Notes under the pieces: model-generated
The model's database searches: none
What the model was told of the DNA's origin: nothing
The model's input: the letters and a program-made list of their open reading frames with translations, nothing else
Origin: Bacillota bacterium
GTDB lineage: Bacteria; Bacillota; Clostridia; Acetivibrionales; DTU013
Reading direction: 5' to 3'
DNA length: 64,000 nucleotides
NCBI GenBank assembly: GCA_023426125.1
Contig: JAFABI010000073.1
Span: 62,001 to 126,000, forward strand
Program-made: the position numbers and the translations under genes
Shown: positions 40,399-50,258 of the stretch, piece after piece
Numbering within the stretch: the first letter of the stretch is position 1
How the letters are laid out: the number at the start of each line of letters is the position of its first letter

Positions 40399-41340
40399 CT
40401 ACAAGAAAATTCCAGATGATGCAATACAATCTTCAATATTTTTTACCATTTCTTCTATATTTGCATTATCATCCAGATCTATCCAGTGAATATTCTCCAA
40501 CCTTTTGAACCAGGTTAACTGGCGCTTGGCATAATGCCTGGTATCCCGCTTGATAACATATTTTGCTTCCTCAAGGGTGGCCTCGCCCCTGAAAAATGCG
40601 AATATTTCCTTGTAGCCCAGGCCCTGCATTGCCGTAATATTTCTTTCATAGCCCATTTCCTTAAGCTTCCTGACTTCCTCTACCAGACCTCTTTCAAACA
40701 TGCTGTCGACTCTTTTTTCGATTCTCTCATAGAGCCTGGAACGTTCCATTCGCAAACCGAAAATCCGGAAGTCATAGTGGGGAGGTTCAAGCCGTGAGTC
40801 CTGCTGATGCTGCGAAATAGGTTTGTTGGTATGCTTGAAAACCTCGAGCGCTCGAATGATGCGCTTAACATCATTCTCATGGATTTTTTTCGCCGCCTCC
40901 GGATCGATCTCCAGCAATTGTTCGTACAGATACCTGTTGCCCTTTTCCTCCGATTCCTTTTTTAACTTCTCACGCAATTCCCAATCACTGATGGTCTCGG
41001 AAAAATTGATATTATAGACAAGAGCGTTAACGTATAGGCCTGTTCCCCCGGCAACGATCGGATGCTTGCCTTTCTTCAGGATCCTGTCGATGTATTTCAG
41101 CGCCAGTTCCCTGTACTTTGCTACACTAAATTCTTCATCAGGGGATATTTCATCAATTAAATAATGCTTTATCCCGGCCATTTCCTCCAGATCCGGCTTG
41201 GCCGTACCGATATCCATATATTTATAGATCTGCATGGAGTCCGCCGAAATGATTTCGCCGTTGATTCTTCTGGCAAGCTCTATGGACAGACGGGTTTTAC
41301 CTGATGCAGTCGGGCCTACTATAACAATAACAGGCTCCAT
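40399..41340 (-). CDS. miaA: tRNA dimethylallyltransferase MiaA
   Basis: A 313-residue enzyme adding a dimethylallyl group to A37 of tRNAs that read UNN codons. P-loop GPTASGKTRLSIEL at residues about 8-21, then ISADSMQIYKYMDIGTAKP and the tRNA-binding GGTGLYVNAL. A C-terminal RDTRHYAKRQLTWF motif is typical. I use the ATG at 41340, which gives the family N-terminus and the GGGGG stretch upstream; the longer frame has 16 more residues but no site. Its product is the substrate of MiaB encoded in the same cluster. Confidence 0.95.
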   Translation of the reverse strand: MEPVIVIVGPTASGKTRLSIELARRINGEIISADSMQIYKYMDIGTAKPDLEEMAGIKHYLIDEISPDEEFSVAKYRELALKYIDRILKKGKHPIVAGGTGLYVNALVYNINFSETISDWELREKLKKESEEKGNRYLYEQLLEIDPEAAKKIHENDVKRIIRALEVFKHTNKPISQHQQDSRLEPPHYDFRIFGLRMERSRLYERIEKRVDSMFERGLVEEVRKLKEMGYERNITAMQGLGYKEIFAFFRGEATLEEAKYVIKRDTRHYAKRQLTWFKRLENIHWIDLDDNANIEEMVKNIEDCIASSGIFL

Positions 41341-41394
41341 TTTGTACTGTTCGCCCCCTTCCTCATTTACCAATTGTACCCAGTTCATCGGTTT

Positions 41395-43410
41395 TTATAC
41401 TATCCGTTTGAACATTTTTTCCAGCTCATGCTTGCTTATTTTTATGGCGGAAGGCCTTCCGTGGGGGCATGTGTATGGGTTCTCCAGAAGGGACAGTCTT
41501 TCCAGCAGGGACTTGATTTCGAGCTCGTCCAGCTTTTTATTTGCTTTTATTGCGGCTTTACAGGCGATCCGGTAAAGGGCTTCATCGGAAGAAACACTTC
41601 TCTCCGTCTTTCCGCTTGTCAGCATATAATCAAGGAGCTCCAGAAACATTTCCCTGGAATTCCCATGCTCCGACATCGGAGCTGCGCGGAGAATGACGGA
41701 ATTGCTTCCAAAGGGTTCAAAATCAAAGCCCAATGTAAGAAATGCTTCTTTTTCCTCCTCCAATAGCTCCATTTCCCGGCCGGTCAGTTCAATGACCTGG
41801 CCGGCAAGCAAGGTCTGGGAAACGGACAGCTTATTTTCTATCCGCTCTTTTAAGTCCTCATATACCACCCTCTCATGAGCCGCATGCTGGTCCATGAGTA
41901 TGAGCTGATCCTGGAGCTGCAGCAGTATATAAGTGTTGAAAGCCTGTCCGATGATCCTCGCATCCGATAGCCTGTCAATTTCATTTGTAATTTCATTCTC
42001 CTGTTTATTGCTGTATGCTTCTGCTTCACCGTATCCTTCTCGCGATTGGAGAGCTGCGTTGTCACGGAATCCTTCCTTTTCGCCGGGCGCTTCTTCACAA
42101 GGGGCGTCCTTTCCGCCAAAGGGTTCTCTTTTTTCAAAGACTTTGAGATTACCGCTGTCCTCCCTGTTTTCGCAAGGCAGCGCATAGACGGTATCCGAAG
42201 GGATGGAAGCTGTCTCCGGGGGGATGAGGTTTTTAACGCTCTCACGGGCAACAGGCTTGTTTTCATTCATTTCAGCAATTTCAGCAGTGAATGCTTCCGG
42301 CCTGGCAACAGATTTCTCATAGTGAATGCTTTGCTGTCTGTACTCTACATCAGGTACATTGGGCCTGTCAAGCTTAAATGGGTTTTTTATGCTATCCGCA
42401 GGATTTACCGCCCTTATCCGCGATTGGGAGAGCAGGGCGTTGTTTATCGCATGATAAACCGCCTTGAATATCTCCTGTTCATTGGAGAATTTCACTTCCA
42501 TCTTGGAGGGATGGACATTCACATCCACAAATACGGGGTTGATTTCCAGGTCAATGATTGAAAAAGCATACTTGTTTTTCATTAAGAATGTGCTGTAAGC
42601 CTCATCCAGTGCCGAAGTTATGATTTTGCTCCGAATATAGCGCCGGTTGATGAAGATGGATTGATGATTTCTGCTGGACCTTGCAATTTCAGGCTTTCCT
42701 ACATACCCGGAAACCTTGATCCTTCCGTCGTCAAAGCTGATTTCATAGACATCCTTTGCCGTATCCCTGCCATAAATGCTGAAAATTGAGCTTATCCTGT
42801 CATTGTTTCCCGGAGTATGCAGCACGACGCTGCCGTTGCTTGTCAATTTAAAGGCTACCTGGGGATTGCCCAGGGCTATCCTGCTTATGACGTCGGTGAT
42901 GTATCCTGCCTCGGTCGTATCTTTTTTAAGAAACTTAAAACGTGCGGGGGTATTGAAGAACAAATCCCGTATGATGATGGTAGTGCCGACAGGACATCCT
43001 GTCGGCTTGATGTCGAGGATGCTGCCGCCCTGAACTTCGATGGACGTTCCATGGGAGCTATCCCGCGTGCGTGTTATCAGCTGGACCGCGGAAACCGACG
43101 CTATGCTGGCAAGCGCTTCTCCCCGGAAGCCCATGCTGGTTATGCTTTCAATATCGTCGGCATACTTTATTTTACTGGTGGAATGCCGTTCAAAAGCGAT
43201 GCCTACATCATCCTCTTCCATTCCGGAACCGTTGTCCGTTACTTTTATATAGGAGATACCCCCGTTTTTTATTTCTACCGCAATGCTGGCAGCTCCTGCG
43301 TCAAGGGAGTTCTCCACCAGCTCCTTGACAACGGAGGCCGGCCTTTCTACTACCTCTCCTGCTGCAATTTTATTGGAGGTATTTTCATCCAGTATGATTA
43401 TTTTTCCCAT
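41395..43410 (-). CDS. mutL: DNA mismatch repair protein MutL
   Basis: A 671-residue MutL. The N-terminal GHKL ATPase (about 1-330) has the ATP-lid and Asn motifs (ELVENSLDAGAASI, DNGSGM, STSKI, GFRGEALASIASVS). The middle part (about 350-470) is low-complexity and variable. The C-terminal domain carries the endonuclease motif DQHAAHERVVYE (about residue 490) and the zinc-binding CPHGRPSAI near the end, so it is the nicking type found in organisms without MutH. Follows mutS by about 80 bp and precedes miaA. Confidence 0.96.
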   Translation of the reverse strand: MGKIIILDENTSNKIAAGEVVERPASVVKELVENSLDAGAASIAVEIKNGGISYIKVTDNGSGMEEDDVGIAFERHSTSKIKYADDIESITSMGFRGEALASIASVSAVQLITRTRDSSHGTSIEVQGGSILDIKPTGCPVGTTIIIRDLFFNTPARFKFLKKDTTEAGYITDVISRIALGNPQVAFKLTSNGSVVLHTPGNNDRISSIFSIYGRDTAKDVYEISFDDGRIKVSGYVGKPEIARSSRNHQSIFINRRYIRSKIITSALDEAYSTFLMKNKYAFSIIDLEINPVFVDVNVHPSKMEVKFSNEQEIFKAVYHAINNALLSQSRIRAVNPADSIKNPFKLDRPNVPDVEYRQQSIHYEKSVARPEAFTAEIAEMNENKPVARESVKNLIPPETASIPSDTVYALPCENREDSGNLKVFEKREPFGGKDAPCEEAPGEKEGFRDNAALQSREGYGEAEAYSNKQENEITNEIDRLSDARIIGQAFNTYILLQLQDQLILMDQHAAHERVVYEDLKERIENKLSVSQTLLAGQVIELTGREMELLEEEKEAFLTLGFDFEPFGSNSVILRAAPMSEHGNSREMFLELLDYMLTSGKTERSVSSDEALYRIACKAAIKANKKLDELEIKSLLERLSLLENPYTCPHGRPSAIKISKHELEKMFKRIV

Positions 43411-43487
43411 TTGACCTCACTTCTCTTTTCTTAAATGAGCGCTGAAAATATTACTTTCCGTACGGCCGTTTATATTTTCACCGTTAC

Positions 43488-46109
43488 TCAGCTCTTTCTG
43501 GCCTTCTGTTGAAGCCGATATAGGATGTTCAAGGCTTCCAGGGGAGTCAGAACCGAGACGTCCAGGTTTTTCAGCTCTTCCATGATCTCGTTTTTACCCT
43601 TTGTTTCACTGTTGAAGGCAAAGATGTCCAGCTGCCCTGCCGCAGGCTGCCTGTTTTTGCGCAGCCGGTGTTCCCGCTTGCTGATGTCCGAGTCTTCCAG
43701 TTCCTTCAAAAGCTCTTTTGCACGTTCGATTACGGGCTGCGGCACTCCCGCCAGCCTTGCCACCTGTATGCCGTAGCTGCCGTCGGCACCGCCGCGGATG
43801 ATTTTCCGCAAAAAGATGATGTCTTCCCCTTTTTCCTTGACGGAAATGCAGTAGTTCTTAATTCCTGTGATTTTCCCTTCCAGCTCGGTAAGCTCATGGT
43901 AGTGGGTGGCAAAAAGCGTCCTGCTGCCTAAAGCTTCTTTTTCACTGATGTGCTCGATCACGGCCCATGCAATGCTCAGACCGTCAAAGGTACTGGTGCC
44001 GCGGCCGATTTCATCCAGAATGAGGATGCTTCTTTGCGTTGCGTTGGCCAGAATATTTGCCACCTCCGACATCTCAACCATAAAGGTACTCTGGCCGGCG
44101 GCCAGGTCATCGGAAGCGCCGACCCTGGTAAAAATACGGTCGACAATGCCGATCCTTGCCGATCCGGCGGGGACAAAGCTGCCTATCTGCGCCATAAGCA
44201 CGATGAGCGCAACCTGCCGCATATAGGTGGATTTTCCGGCCATATTGGGACCTGTGATAATGGAAAGCCTGTTTTCATCCATATCCAGCAGCGTGTCATT
44301 GGGGACGAAGGTTCCCGGCTCCAGCATTTTTTCCACTACCGGGTGCCGTCCGTCGATGATCTCGATTCCGTCCTCCTGTGTCACCTCGGGCATGCAATAT
44401 GCCTCACGGTCTGCAACTTCCGCCAGGGAGCATACGGTATCCAGCTCGGCAAGACACCGGCCTGTGTTTTTGATCCGGACCACCTGAGCCGCTATTCCGG
44501 CCTTGATATCGCAAAAGATGGAATATTCCAGCTGGATGACCTTTTCCTCCGCCCCAAGGATGTTATCTTCCATTTCCTTCAGTTCCTGGGTGATAAACCT
44601 CTCGCAATTAGCCAACGTCTGCTTCCGGATATAATTGGGAGGCACAAGATGAAAATAGGATTTGGTGACCTCCAGGTAATATCCGAAAACCTTGTTAAAA
44701 CCGACTTTCAGGTTCTTGATCCCTGTTTTTTCCCTTTCGGACGCCTCCAGGGCGGCTACCCAGTCCTTCCCTTCGGTGGAAGCCCACCGCAGTCTGTCAA
44801 CTTCTTCATTAAACCCGGTTTTAATGATCATTCCTTCTCTGACGGATACCGGGGGATCATCAATAATGGCTGCTTCAATCAGTGAAAAAATGTCCTCCAG
44901 CGGATCCATCTCCGCATTGAGCTTTTCCGCCAGGGCCGAGGTGCAGGAATTCAGGAGGTTTTTTATGTAAGGCACCTGCCCGATGGAATTTTTCAGCGCT
45001 ACCAGGTCCCTGCAATTTACGTTTCCAAGGATTACTTTTCCCATCAGCCTTTCAATATCGTAGACCCTTTTTAACAGCTCACGGATTTCCATTCTGGCCA
45101 TGAACTTTTCCTTAAACTCATTCACAGCCATGAGCCTTTCCTGGATGTCTGCGATATTGATCAGGGGCTGTTCTATCCACTTTCTGACGCACCGGCCGCC
45201 CATGGAGGTGATGGTCCTGTCCAGAACCCAGAGCAGCGTTCCCTTTCTGCTTTTTTCCCGCATGGTTTCCGTAAGCTCAAGGTTTCTCCGGGTGGATATG
45301 TCCAATACCATGAATTCTTCCATTTTATAGAAAGCCAGGGTTTGAATATGGTCCAGATTCACCTTTTGCGTCTGCTCCAGATACTCCAGCATGGCGCCGG
45401 AAGCATTCATGGAAAGATCATATTCATGTTCACGCATATCCAGGTCTTTGAACTTATCACTGAGCTTCGAAACGGCATAGCCTGTATCGAAATACATATC
45501 CTCCATTGCCGAGATGTAGACATTGAACCGTTTGCGCACAACGCCGGCCACTACTTCATCGCGGAAAAACTCGGAATTCGCGATGATCTCGGAGGGTGAG
45601 TATTTTGCGATTTCGTCCATCAGTTTGCCCAGGGTGTTTCCCCAGCTGATCTGAGTGCTGGAAAACTCTCCGGTGGAGATGTCTACGACGGCAAGGCCGT
45701 AAAGCTGCTTGAACCTGTAAATGCTCATCAGATAGTTGTTTTTCTTCTCTTCCAGCATGGAGGAATCGGTGACGGTGCCGGGGGTTACAATCTTTATGAC
45801 GTCCCTTTTCACGATCCCTTTGGCAAGGGCGGGATCCTCTACCTGCTCGCATATGGCAACCTTGTACCCTTTTGCGATAAGTTTGGAAGTATAGTTATCG
45901 ACGGCATGGTAAGGCACCCCGCACATGGGGGCTCTCTCTTCCATCCCGCAGTCTCTGCCCGTAAGGGTTATTTCAAGTTCTCTGGATGCCAGCTCTGCAT
46001 CGGAGAAAAACATTTCGTAAAAATCACCAAGTCTGAAAAACAGGATGCAATCCTTATGCTGCTCCTTTATATCCAGATATTGCTGCATCATGGGGGTTAA
46101 AGCGCCCAT
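43488..46109 (-). CDS. mutS: DNA mismatch recognition ATPase MutS
   Basis: An 873-residue MutS. The N-terminal mismatch-binding domain begins LTPMMQQYLDIKEQHKDCILFFRLGDFYEMFFSDA, with the Phe-x-Glu (F-Y-E) that wedges into mismatches. The ABC-type ATPase has Walker A GPNMAGKSTYMRQ (about residue 620), the signature STFMVEMSEVANIL, Walker B ILDEIGRGTSTFDG and the H-loop ATHYHELTEL. A C-terminal tail of MutS1 is present. First gene of mutS-mutL here, with YlbF and miaB upstream. ATG with GTGAGG. Confidence 0.97.
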   Translation of the reverse strand: MGALTPMMQQYLDIKEQHKDCILFFRLGDFYEMFFSDAELASRELEITLTGRDCGMEERAPMCGVPYHAVDNYTSKLIAKGYKVAICEQVEDPALAKGIVKRDVIKIVTPGTVTDSSMLEEKKNNYLMSIYRFKQLYGLAVVDISTGEFSSTQISWGNTLGKLMDEIAKYSPSEIIANSEFFRDEVVAGVVRKRFNVYISAMEDMYFDTGYAVSKLSDKFKDLDMREHEYDLSMNASGAMLEYLEQTQKVNLDHIQTLAFYKMEEFMVLDISTRRNLELTETMREKSRKGTLLWVLDRTITSMGGRCVRKWIEQPLINIADIQERLMAVNEFKEKFMARMEIRELLKRVYDIERLMGKVILGNVNCRDLVALKNSIGQVPYIKNLLNSCTSALAEKLNAEMDPLEDIFSLIEAAIIDDPPVSVREGMIIKTGFNEEVDRLRWASTEGKDWVAALEASEREKTGIKNLKVGFNKVFGYYLEVTKSYFHLVPPNYIRKQTLANCERFITQELKEMEDNILGAEEKVIQLEYSIFCDIKAGIAAQVVRIKNTGRCLAELDTVCSLAEVADREAYCMPEVTQEDGIEIIDGRHPVVEKMLEPGTFVPNDTLLDMDENRLSIITGPNMAGKSTYMRQVALIVLMAQIGSFVPAGSARIGIVDRIFTRVGASDDLAAGQSTFMVEMSEVANILANATQRSILILDEIGRGTSTFDGLSIAWAVIEHISEKEALGSRTLFATHYHELTELEGKITGIKNYCISVKEKGEDIIFLRKIIRGGADGSYGIQVARLAGVPQPVIERAKELLKELEDSDISKREHRLRKNRQPAAGQLDIFAFNSETKGKNEIMEELKNLDVSVLTPLEALNILYRLQQKARKS

Positions 46110-46231
46110 ATTTCGACCTCACATTACTCCGGTTTAAAATTTTTGGATTACTTTGTCAACAGCAACCCATATTTTATTATAATGTATTGGTGAATTATTT
46201 GGCAAATTTTTTATTACCGTTTTTTCGTACA

Positions 46232-46612
46232 TTACCCGCAGCCGCCGCAGGAACCGCATTTGTCTGGAGAACACTCTTCCTCTCCGGTGATTGCGAAAGA
46301 AATGATATCGTTTATATTTTTCACGAATTTGTCAAAAGCATTTTTCGCTTCCAGATATTCGTTGGTTATTTCATAAGCGTAAAGCTGCTGCTGTTTATTT
46401 AAAAGCTCTTCTCTGATGGCTTCGATAGTTTCAGTGTCCCTTTTTTCCTTTGAAGCCCTTACAAGCTCTATTTGCAGCTGCTTGTATTCCTTCATCAGCG
46501 CCATTCCCTTAACGTCGCCCTGAAGATTGGCATCGCTTGATTTAAGCCTTTTCATCTCTTTGCTGTCCGCTATGGCTTCTCCCAATTCTTTAGCTCTATC
46601 CATTATATCCAT
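46232..46612 (-). CDS. YlbF/YmcA-family protein with a cysteine-rich tail
   Basis: A 126-residue helical protein of the YlbF/YmcA family (MDRAKELGEAIADSKEMKRLKSSDANLQGDVKGMALMKEYKQLQ...). In B. subtilis YlbF, YmcA and YaaT form an Fe-S-containing complex that steers RNase Y and affects sporulation, competence and biofilm. This protein ends in CSPDKCGSCGGCG, four cysteines in the last 13 residues, a fit place for an Fe-S or metal centre. ATG with AAGGAG. It is between miaB and mutS, a common clostridial place. Confidence 0.85.
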   Translation of the reverse strand: MDIMDRAKELGEAIADSKEMKRLKSSDANLQGDVKGMALMKEYKQLQIELVRASKEKRDTETIEAIREELLNKQQQLYAYEITNEYLEAKNAFDKFVKNINDIISFAITGEEECSPDKCGSCGGCG

Positions 46613-46722
46613 AATTATTCTCCTTCCTCATTATACCGGAATATTTGCTTTCCATCACAAGCAGCCAGTGGCCGCTCCTACAGCCTCTTTTCACCCCAAT
46701 ACCGGCACCTGCTTATAAAAAA

Positions 46723-46870
46723 TGTAGGGGCGCGCATTGCGCGTCCGCAGAATGCTATCTGTGATAGCATTATCCTTTGCACCTGGGGACTGCTCTTGTC
46801 TTCCGCACCGTTCGCTATTTCCTGGTTTGCGCTTACTGTCACAGGCGGACGGCCAATGACCGCCCCTACA
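46723..46870. repeat. Family C element, complete
   Basis: TGTAGGGGCGCGCATTGCGC GTCCGC ... CGGACGGCCAATGACCGCCC CTACA, 148 bp, inverted ends. A broken copy (GCCAGTGGCCGCTCCTACA) lies just left, near 46665-46682. Between miaB and ylbF. The 285-bp gap holds nothing else. Confidence 0.75.
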
Positions 46871-46897
46871 TTCATACCAATGCCCATAGAGTTTCAA

Positions 46898-48349
46898 TCA
46901 GTTCAGCACCTGAATAACTTCGCCTTCCAGGGACCAGGTCTGTATCCTTTTTATCCTGACTTTTACAAGCTTTCCAACCAGATCGCTGCTTCCTTTGAAA
47001 TTCACGATCTTATTCGTCCCCGTTCTTCCGGAAAAGGTGCTGATGCTGTTTCTGCTTAAGCCCTCCACAAGAACCTCTGCTTCCGTATTCAGAAGCTTTT
47101 CGTTGATCTCCTTGCTGATTCTGTTTTGAACCTCCAACAGTTTTTCAAACCTTTGCTTTTTAACGGCTTCGCTGATCTGGTCAGGGCTGTTTGCAGCGGG
47201 TGTTCCCGTCCTCTTTGAATAGAGGAAGGTATAGGCGAAATCGAATCTGACTTTTTCCAGCAAATCCAGGGTTTCCTCAAAATCTGCTTCGGTCTCTCCG
47301 GGAAAGCCGACAATAATGTCCGTCGTAAGGGAAATGTCCGGAATTTGCTCTTTTATGGCGGAAGCAAGCTCCAGGTACTTTTCCTTTGTATATTTGCGGT
47401 TCATCAGCTCAAGAATCCTGCTGCTGCCCGCCTGAACAGGCAAATGCAGATGCGGGCAAACCTTTTTGCAGTCCCTCATGGCTTCAATCAGTGCAGGCGA
47501 CAAATCCTTCGGATGCGAGGTCATAAACCTTATCCGCGCAATTCCCTCCACGTTGTCCAGTTGGCGCAACAGCCCGGCAAAGCCGACGGTTTCAGATAAA
47601 TCCAGGCTGTAGGAGTTTACGTTCTGTCCAAGCAGGGTAATTTCCTTAAAGCCCTGCCTGCCCAGCTGATTTGCTTCCGACAGGATTTCATCGGCGTTCC
47701 TGCTTCGTTCCCTGCCCCTTACATAAGGTACGATGCAGTACGAACAGAAATTGTTACAGCCATACATGATGGTTACCCAGGCCTTGACTCCATCCTTCCG
47801 CGCAATGGGCATTCCTTCGGCAATAGACCCGGTGGTGTCCTGGATTTCTATGACGGCTTTCTCAGAGTTTATGGCATTGAACAAAAGCTCCGGAAACTTG
47901 TAAAGATTGTGCGTGCCGAAAATGAGATCCACATGCCTGTATTTCTGCCGAATGTGCGCCACGACTTCTTTTTGCTGCATCATGCAGCCGCATATGGCAA
48001 TGATCATGTCCGGCTTCTGTTCTTTGAGCTTCTTTAACGCGCCCAGGTGTCCATAGACCTTCAATTCGGCGTTTTCCCTTACGCAGCAGGTATTATAAAT
48101 GATCAGATCGCTGTCCTCTGACCTTTCCGTTTCCAGGTACCCCATTTCGGAAAGCATGCCGGCCAGCTTCTCGGAATCATTTTCATTCATCTGGCAGCCG
48201 AAGGTTTCCAGTTTAAACCTTTTACTTCCGGTAGAAAGCGCGCCTTGCTGAAAATGGTATTGCACTATATCATCAATAAAACTCTTTTGTCTTGCTATTT
48301 CCTCAGACGGTATCTGCATGTTTTTTCTTATAGCCAAGCCCTTGTCCAA
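46898..48349 (-). CDS. miaB: tRNA-2-methylthio-N6-dimethylallyladenosine synthase MiaB
   Basis: A 483-residue radical-SAM methylthiotransferase that adds a methylthio group to i6A37 of tRNA. The N-terminal domain has the three cysteines of the second cluster (FGCQMNEND, NTCCVRENAE, CGCMMQQKE). The radical-SAM motif is CNNFCSYC (about residue 195). A TRAM domain closes the protein (EAEVLVEGLSRNS..). TTG start with AAGGAAG 7 bp upstream; an ATG at residue 11 is possible. The cluster also has miaA, which makes its substrate. Confidence 0.95.
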   Translation of the reverse strand: MDKGLAIRKNMQIPSEEIARQKSFIDDIVQYHFQQGALSTGSKRFKLETFGCQMNENDSEKLAGMLSEMGYLETERSEDSDLIIYNTCCVRENAELKVYGHLGALKKLKEQKPDMIIAICGCMMQQKEVVAHIRQKYRHVDLIFGTHNLYKFPELLFNAINSEKAVIEIQDTTGSIAEGMPIARKDGVKAWVTIMYGCNNFCSYCIVPYVRGRERSRNADEILSEANQLGRQGFKEITLLGQNVNSYSLDLSETVGFAGLLRQLDNVEGIARIRFMTSHPKDLSPALIEAMRDCKKVCPHLHLPVQAGSSRILELMNRKYTKEKYLELASAIKEQIPDISLTTDIIVGFPGETEADFEETLDLLEKVRFDFAYTFLYSKRTGTPAANSPDQISEAVKKQRFEKLLEVQNRISKEINEKLLNTEAEVLVEGLSRNSISTFSGRTGTNKIVNFKGSSDLVGKLVKVRIKRIQTWSLEGEVIQVLN

Positions 48350-48473
48350 TCCTTCACTTCCTTGCGGCAGAATATTGATAAACCAAAAACAATTATAGCA
48401 TAATTTTGCTTGGATTTAAGTGTTTTTATGCCAAATAAAAAGGAATTCAAAAAAAAGAACAATCGTCAAGTAT

Positions 48474-48518
48474 AGAAAAATCCTTATATGGAATAAGCTC
48501 CAATATAAGGATTTTTCT
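48474..48518. terminator. Bidirectional-looking terminator between the pyr operon and miaB
   Basis: AGAAAAATCCTTATAT-GGA and CC-AATATAAGGATTTTTCT form a near-perfect hairpin. It would end the pyr transcript. The rest of the 253-bp gap shows no gene. Confidence 0.75.
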
Positions 48519-48602
48519 AATGATTTAAACTTTCATAGACAAATGCTTTTAAATCCGTATTATGTATAACAACTAAATATATTTTCAAGGGTTGACAGAG
48601 TA

Positions 48603-49454
48603 CTAGAGATAAATCCCTTTCTCTATGCACAGCCGTGCCCTTTCAGCCGTCTTAACATCCGCATTGAGGGAATTTTCCATAAATTCAGGATGTTCCTTCA
48701 GAAATTTTTTCATGCATTCCTTCGGATTCCTGGAATATTCCGAAAGCATATCGTACTGAAGCTGATTGATAAGTCCCAGCGCGAGCGCTTCCGTAAAAAG
48801 GCTGTTGTCGATGGACACCATGGCAAAGGACTTGACGCCGTTTTTTAAAAGCAGCTCTTCCCCGCCCTGCTTTCTGTCAACCACCACCAGGCTCCACGCG
48901 ATATCCCCGCCAAAGCTTCTGACTGCAGGCACCCATGCCCTTTCATAGCTGGATGCTTCGGTAATCAGGTCCGCGATATGCAGTACTTTCGAGCCATGGA
49001 TCTGCGGCATCTCTGTGGTATTGCCCTTTTCGGAAAGAACAGCCGTCAGATCCTTAAAAATCGTAATATGGGGCTTTTCCAGTATTTCGGAAAGGATAAT
49101 GGAAAAGAACCAATCCCGCCGTTCCCCACCGGAAATATAGTCAATTTCCCGGATGTCCACATTCTTTTTAATGAAATCCGCCATGCCGTCAATCAAGCCT
49201 TTGAAAATTGGATCGCTTTCATAATTCTTCCCTATCAACCTGGATAGAAGTGCCGGACAGGCCAGTTTATCGCTTTTGCAGTAATCGATCTTTGACAGCA
49301 GGTCAGCAGCTTTTTCCTCACTGCCATACAAAAAATGCGTATTGATATAATAAGGGCCTATTGTGCCTGAGGTATACCAAAAGGGCTTATCTTCAGGACT
49401 CGCCCGGAATGCTTTTGTTTCAAACAGCCAGTTCACCAGCAAATTGTTTTCCAT
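48603..49454 (-). CDS. PyrE-like phosphoribosyltransferase (probable orotate PRTase, atypical)
   Basis: A 283-residue protein at the end of the pyr operon. The region DYISGGERRDWFFSIILSEILEKPHITIFKD (about 124-155) and the PRPP-loop-like VLHIADLITEASSYERAWVPAVRSFGGDI (about 175-203) fit a type I phosphoribosyltransferase. In standard PyrE the loop is VxVxEDVxTTGGS; here the second acid (ADL) and the T/S-rich turn (TEASS) are changed. It is also about 70-80 residues longer than standard PyrE. Being in a pyr operon that otherwise lacks pyrE, it is the natural candidate for orotate to OMP. That is inference. Note the GGERRDWFFS motif is shared by this clostridial group. Confidence 0.65.
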   Translation of the reverse strand: MENNLLVNWLFETKAFRASPEDKPFWYTSGTIGPYYINTHFLYGSEEKAADLLSKIDYCKSDKLACPALLSRLIGKNYESDPIFKGLIDGMADFIKKNVDIREIDYISGGERRDWFFSIILSEILEKPHITIFKDLTAVLSEKGNTTEMPQIHGSKVLHIADLITEASSYERAWVPAVRSFGGDIAWSLVVVDRKQGGEELLLKNGVKSFAMVSIDNSLFTEALALGLINQLQYDMLSEYSRNPKECMKKFLKEHPEFMENSLNADVKTAERARLCIEKGIYL

Positions 49455-49568
49455 TTTGACCTATATCCTTTCCTTGTGCAAACAGCACAAAATCAAGCAT
49501 TATCAACGTAATTCCCGGCAAAGCAAGAAAGGCTCAGCCTGCTCCTTGCTTTGTCCGGAAGGATGATT

Positions 49569-50258
49569 TCAGTTTTTTTCCTCCAGCTTTTTTATATAAT
49601 CGTCCCACCATTGCTGGTTTTTCAAGGTGCTCAACGCATCATCAAGATGTGTTGAATCGCCTTCCAGCACGAGGCTGAATTGGTCGTCCTCATAATCCAC
49701 GATGGTTATGGCCGTATTATCGCACCACTTGATATTGAACATTTCCTCAAGAGGACAACTGTTGAAGTAACAAAGAAGAGCTTTTATGGCCGTACCATGG
49801 GTGACAATACCGATATGTCTGCCTTTGTTCATGCCGATAATGTGCTTTACCTCTTCAACAAGGCGTTTCTGGAATTCCTCCATCGTTTCGCCGTTGGGCA
49901 TGCTGTGGAGGTGCGGAGTGTTTTCCCAGGTATGATAGGCCTCAGGCCACTTTTCCGGCAGCGTTTCCCAGGGCTCTCCCTCCCAGTCGCCTCCGTTGAT
50001 TTCCTTCAACTGGTCGGTCCGCAGGATGGGAAGATTTTTTGCACCTGCGATATATCCGGCAGTCTGAAGGGTTCTTTTAAGGCTGCTGGAATACAAGACG
50101 TCGATTCTTACGTTTTTTAGCCGTTCAGCCGCTCGGGCCGCCTGGATATGGCCTTTTTCAGTTAGTTCACCGTCGCTCCATCCGTGAAAGAGCCTTTTGT
50201 AGTTTCCTTCGGCTTCGGCATGTCTGACAATAATCAACCGGGTCTTATCCGTATTCAT
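49569..50258 (-). CDS. Histidine phosphatase (phosphoglycerate mutase superfamily)
   Basis: A 229-residue cytosolic histidine-phosphatase protein. The catalytic motif is IIVRHAEAEGN (His near residue 12) with GELTEKG and the second His in IGIVTHGTAIK (about 155). Such proteins hydrolyse various phosphate esters; without the full set of mutase features I prefer 'phosphatase'. It starts 4 bp inside the end of pyrD, so it is translated from the pyr operon. A role in dephosphorylating a nucleotide or sugar intermediate would fit, but is only a guess. Confidence 0.82.
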   Translation of the reverse strand: MNTDKTRLIIVRHAEAEGNYKRLFHGWSDGELTEKGHIQAARAAERLKNVRIDVLYSSSLKRTLQTAGYIAGAKNLPILRTDQLKEINGGDWEGEPWETLPEKWPEAYHTWENTPHLHSMPNGETMEEFQKRLVEEVKHIIGMNKGRHIGIVTHGTAIKALLCYFNSCPLEEMFNIKWCDNTAITIVDYEDDQFSLVLEGDSTHLDDALSTLKNQQWWDDYIKKLEEKN

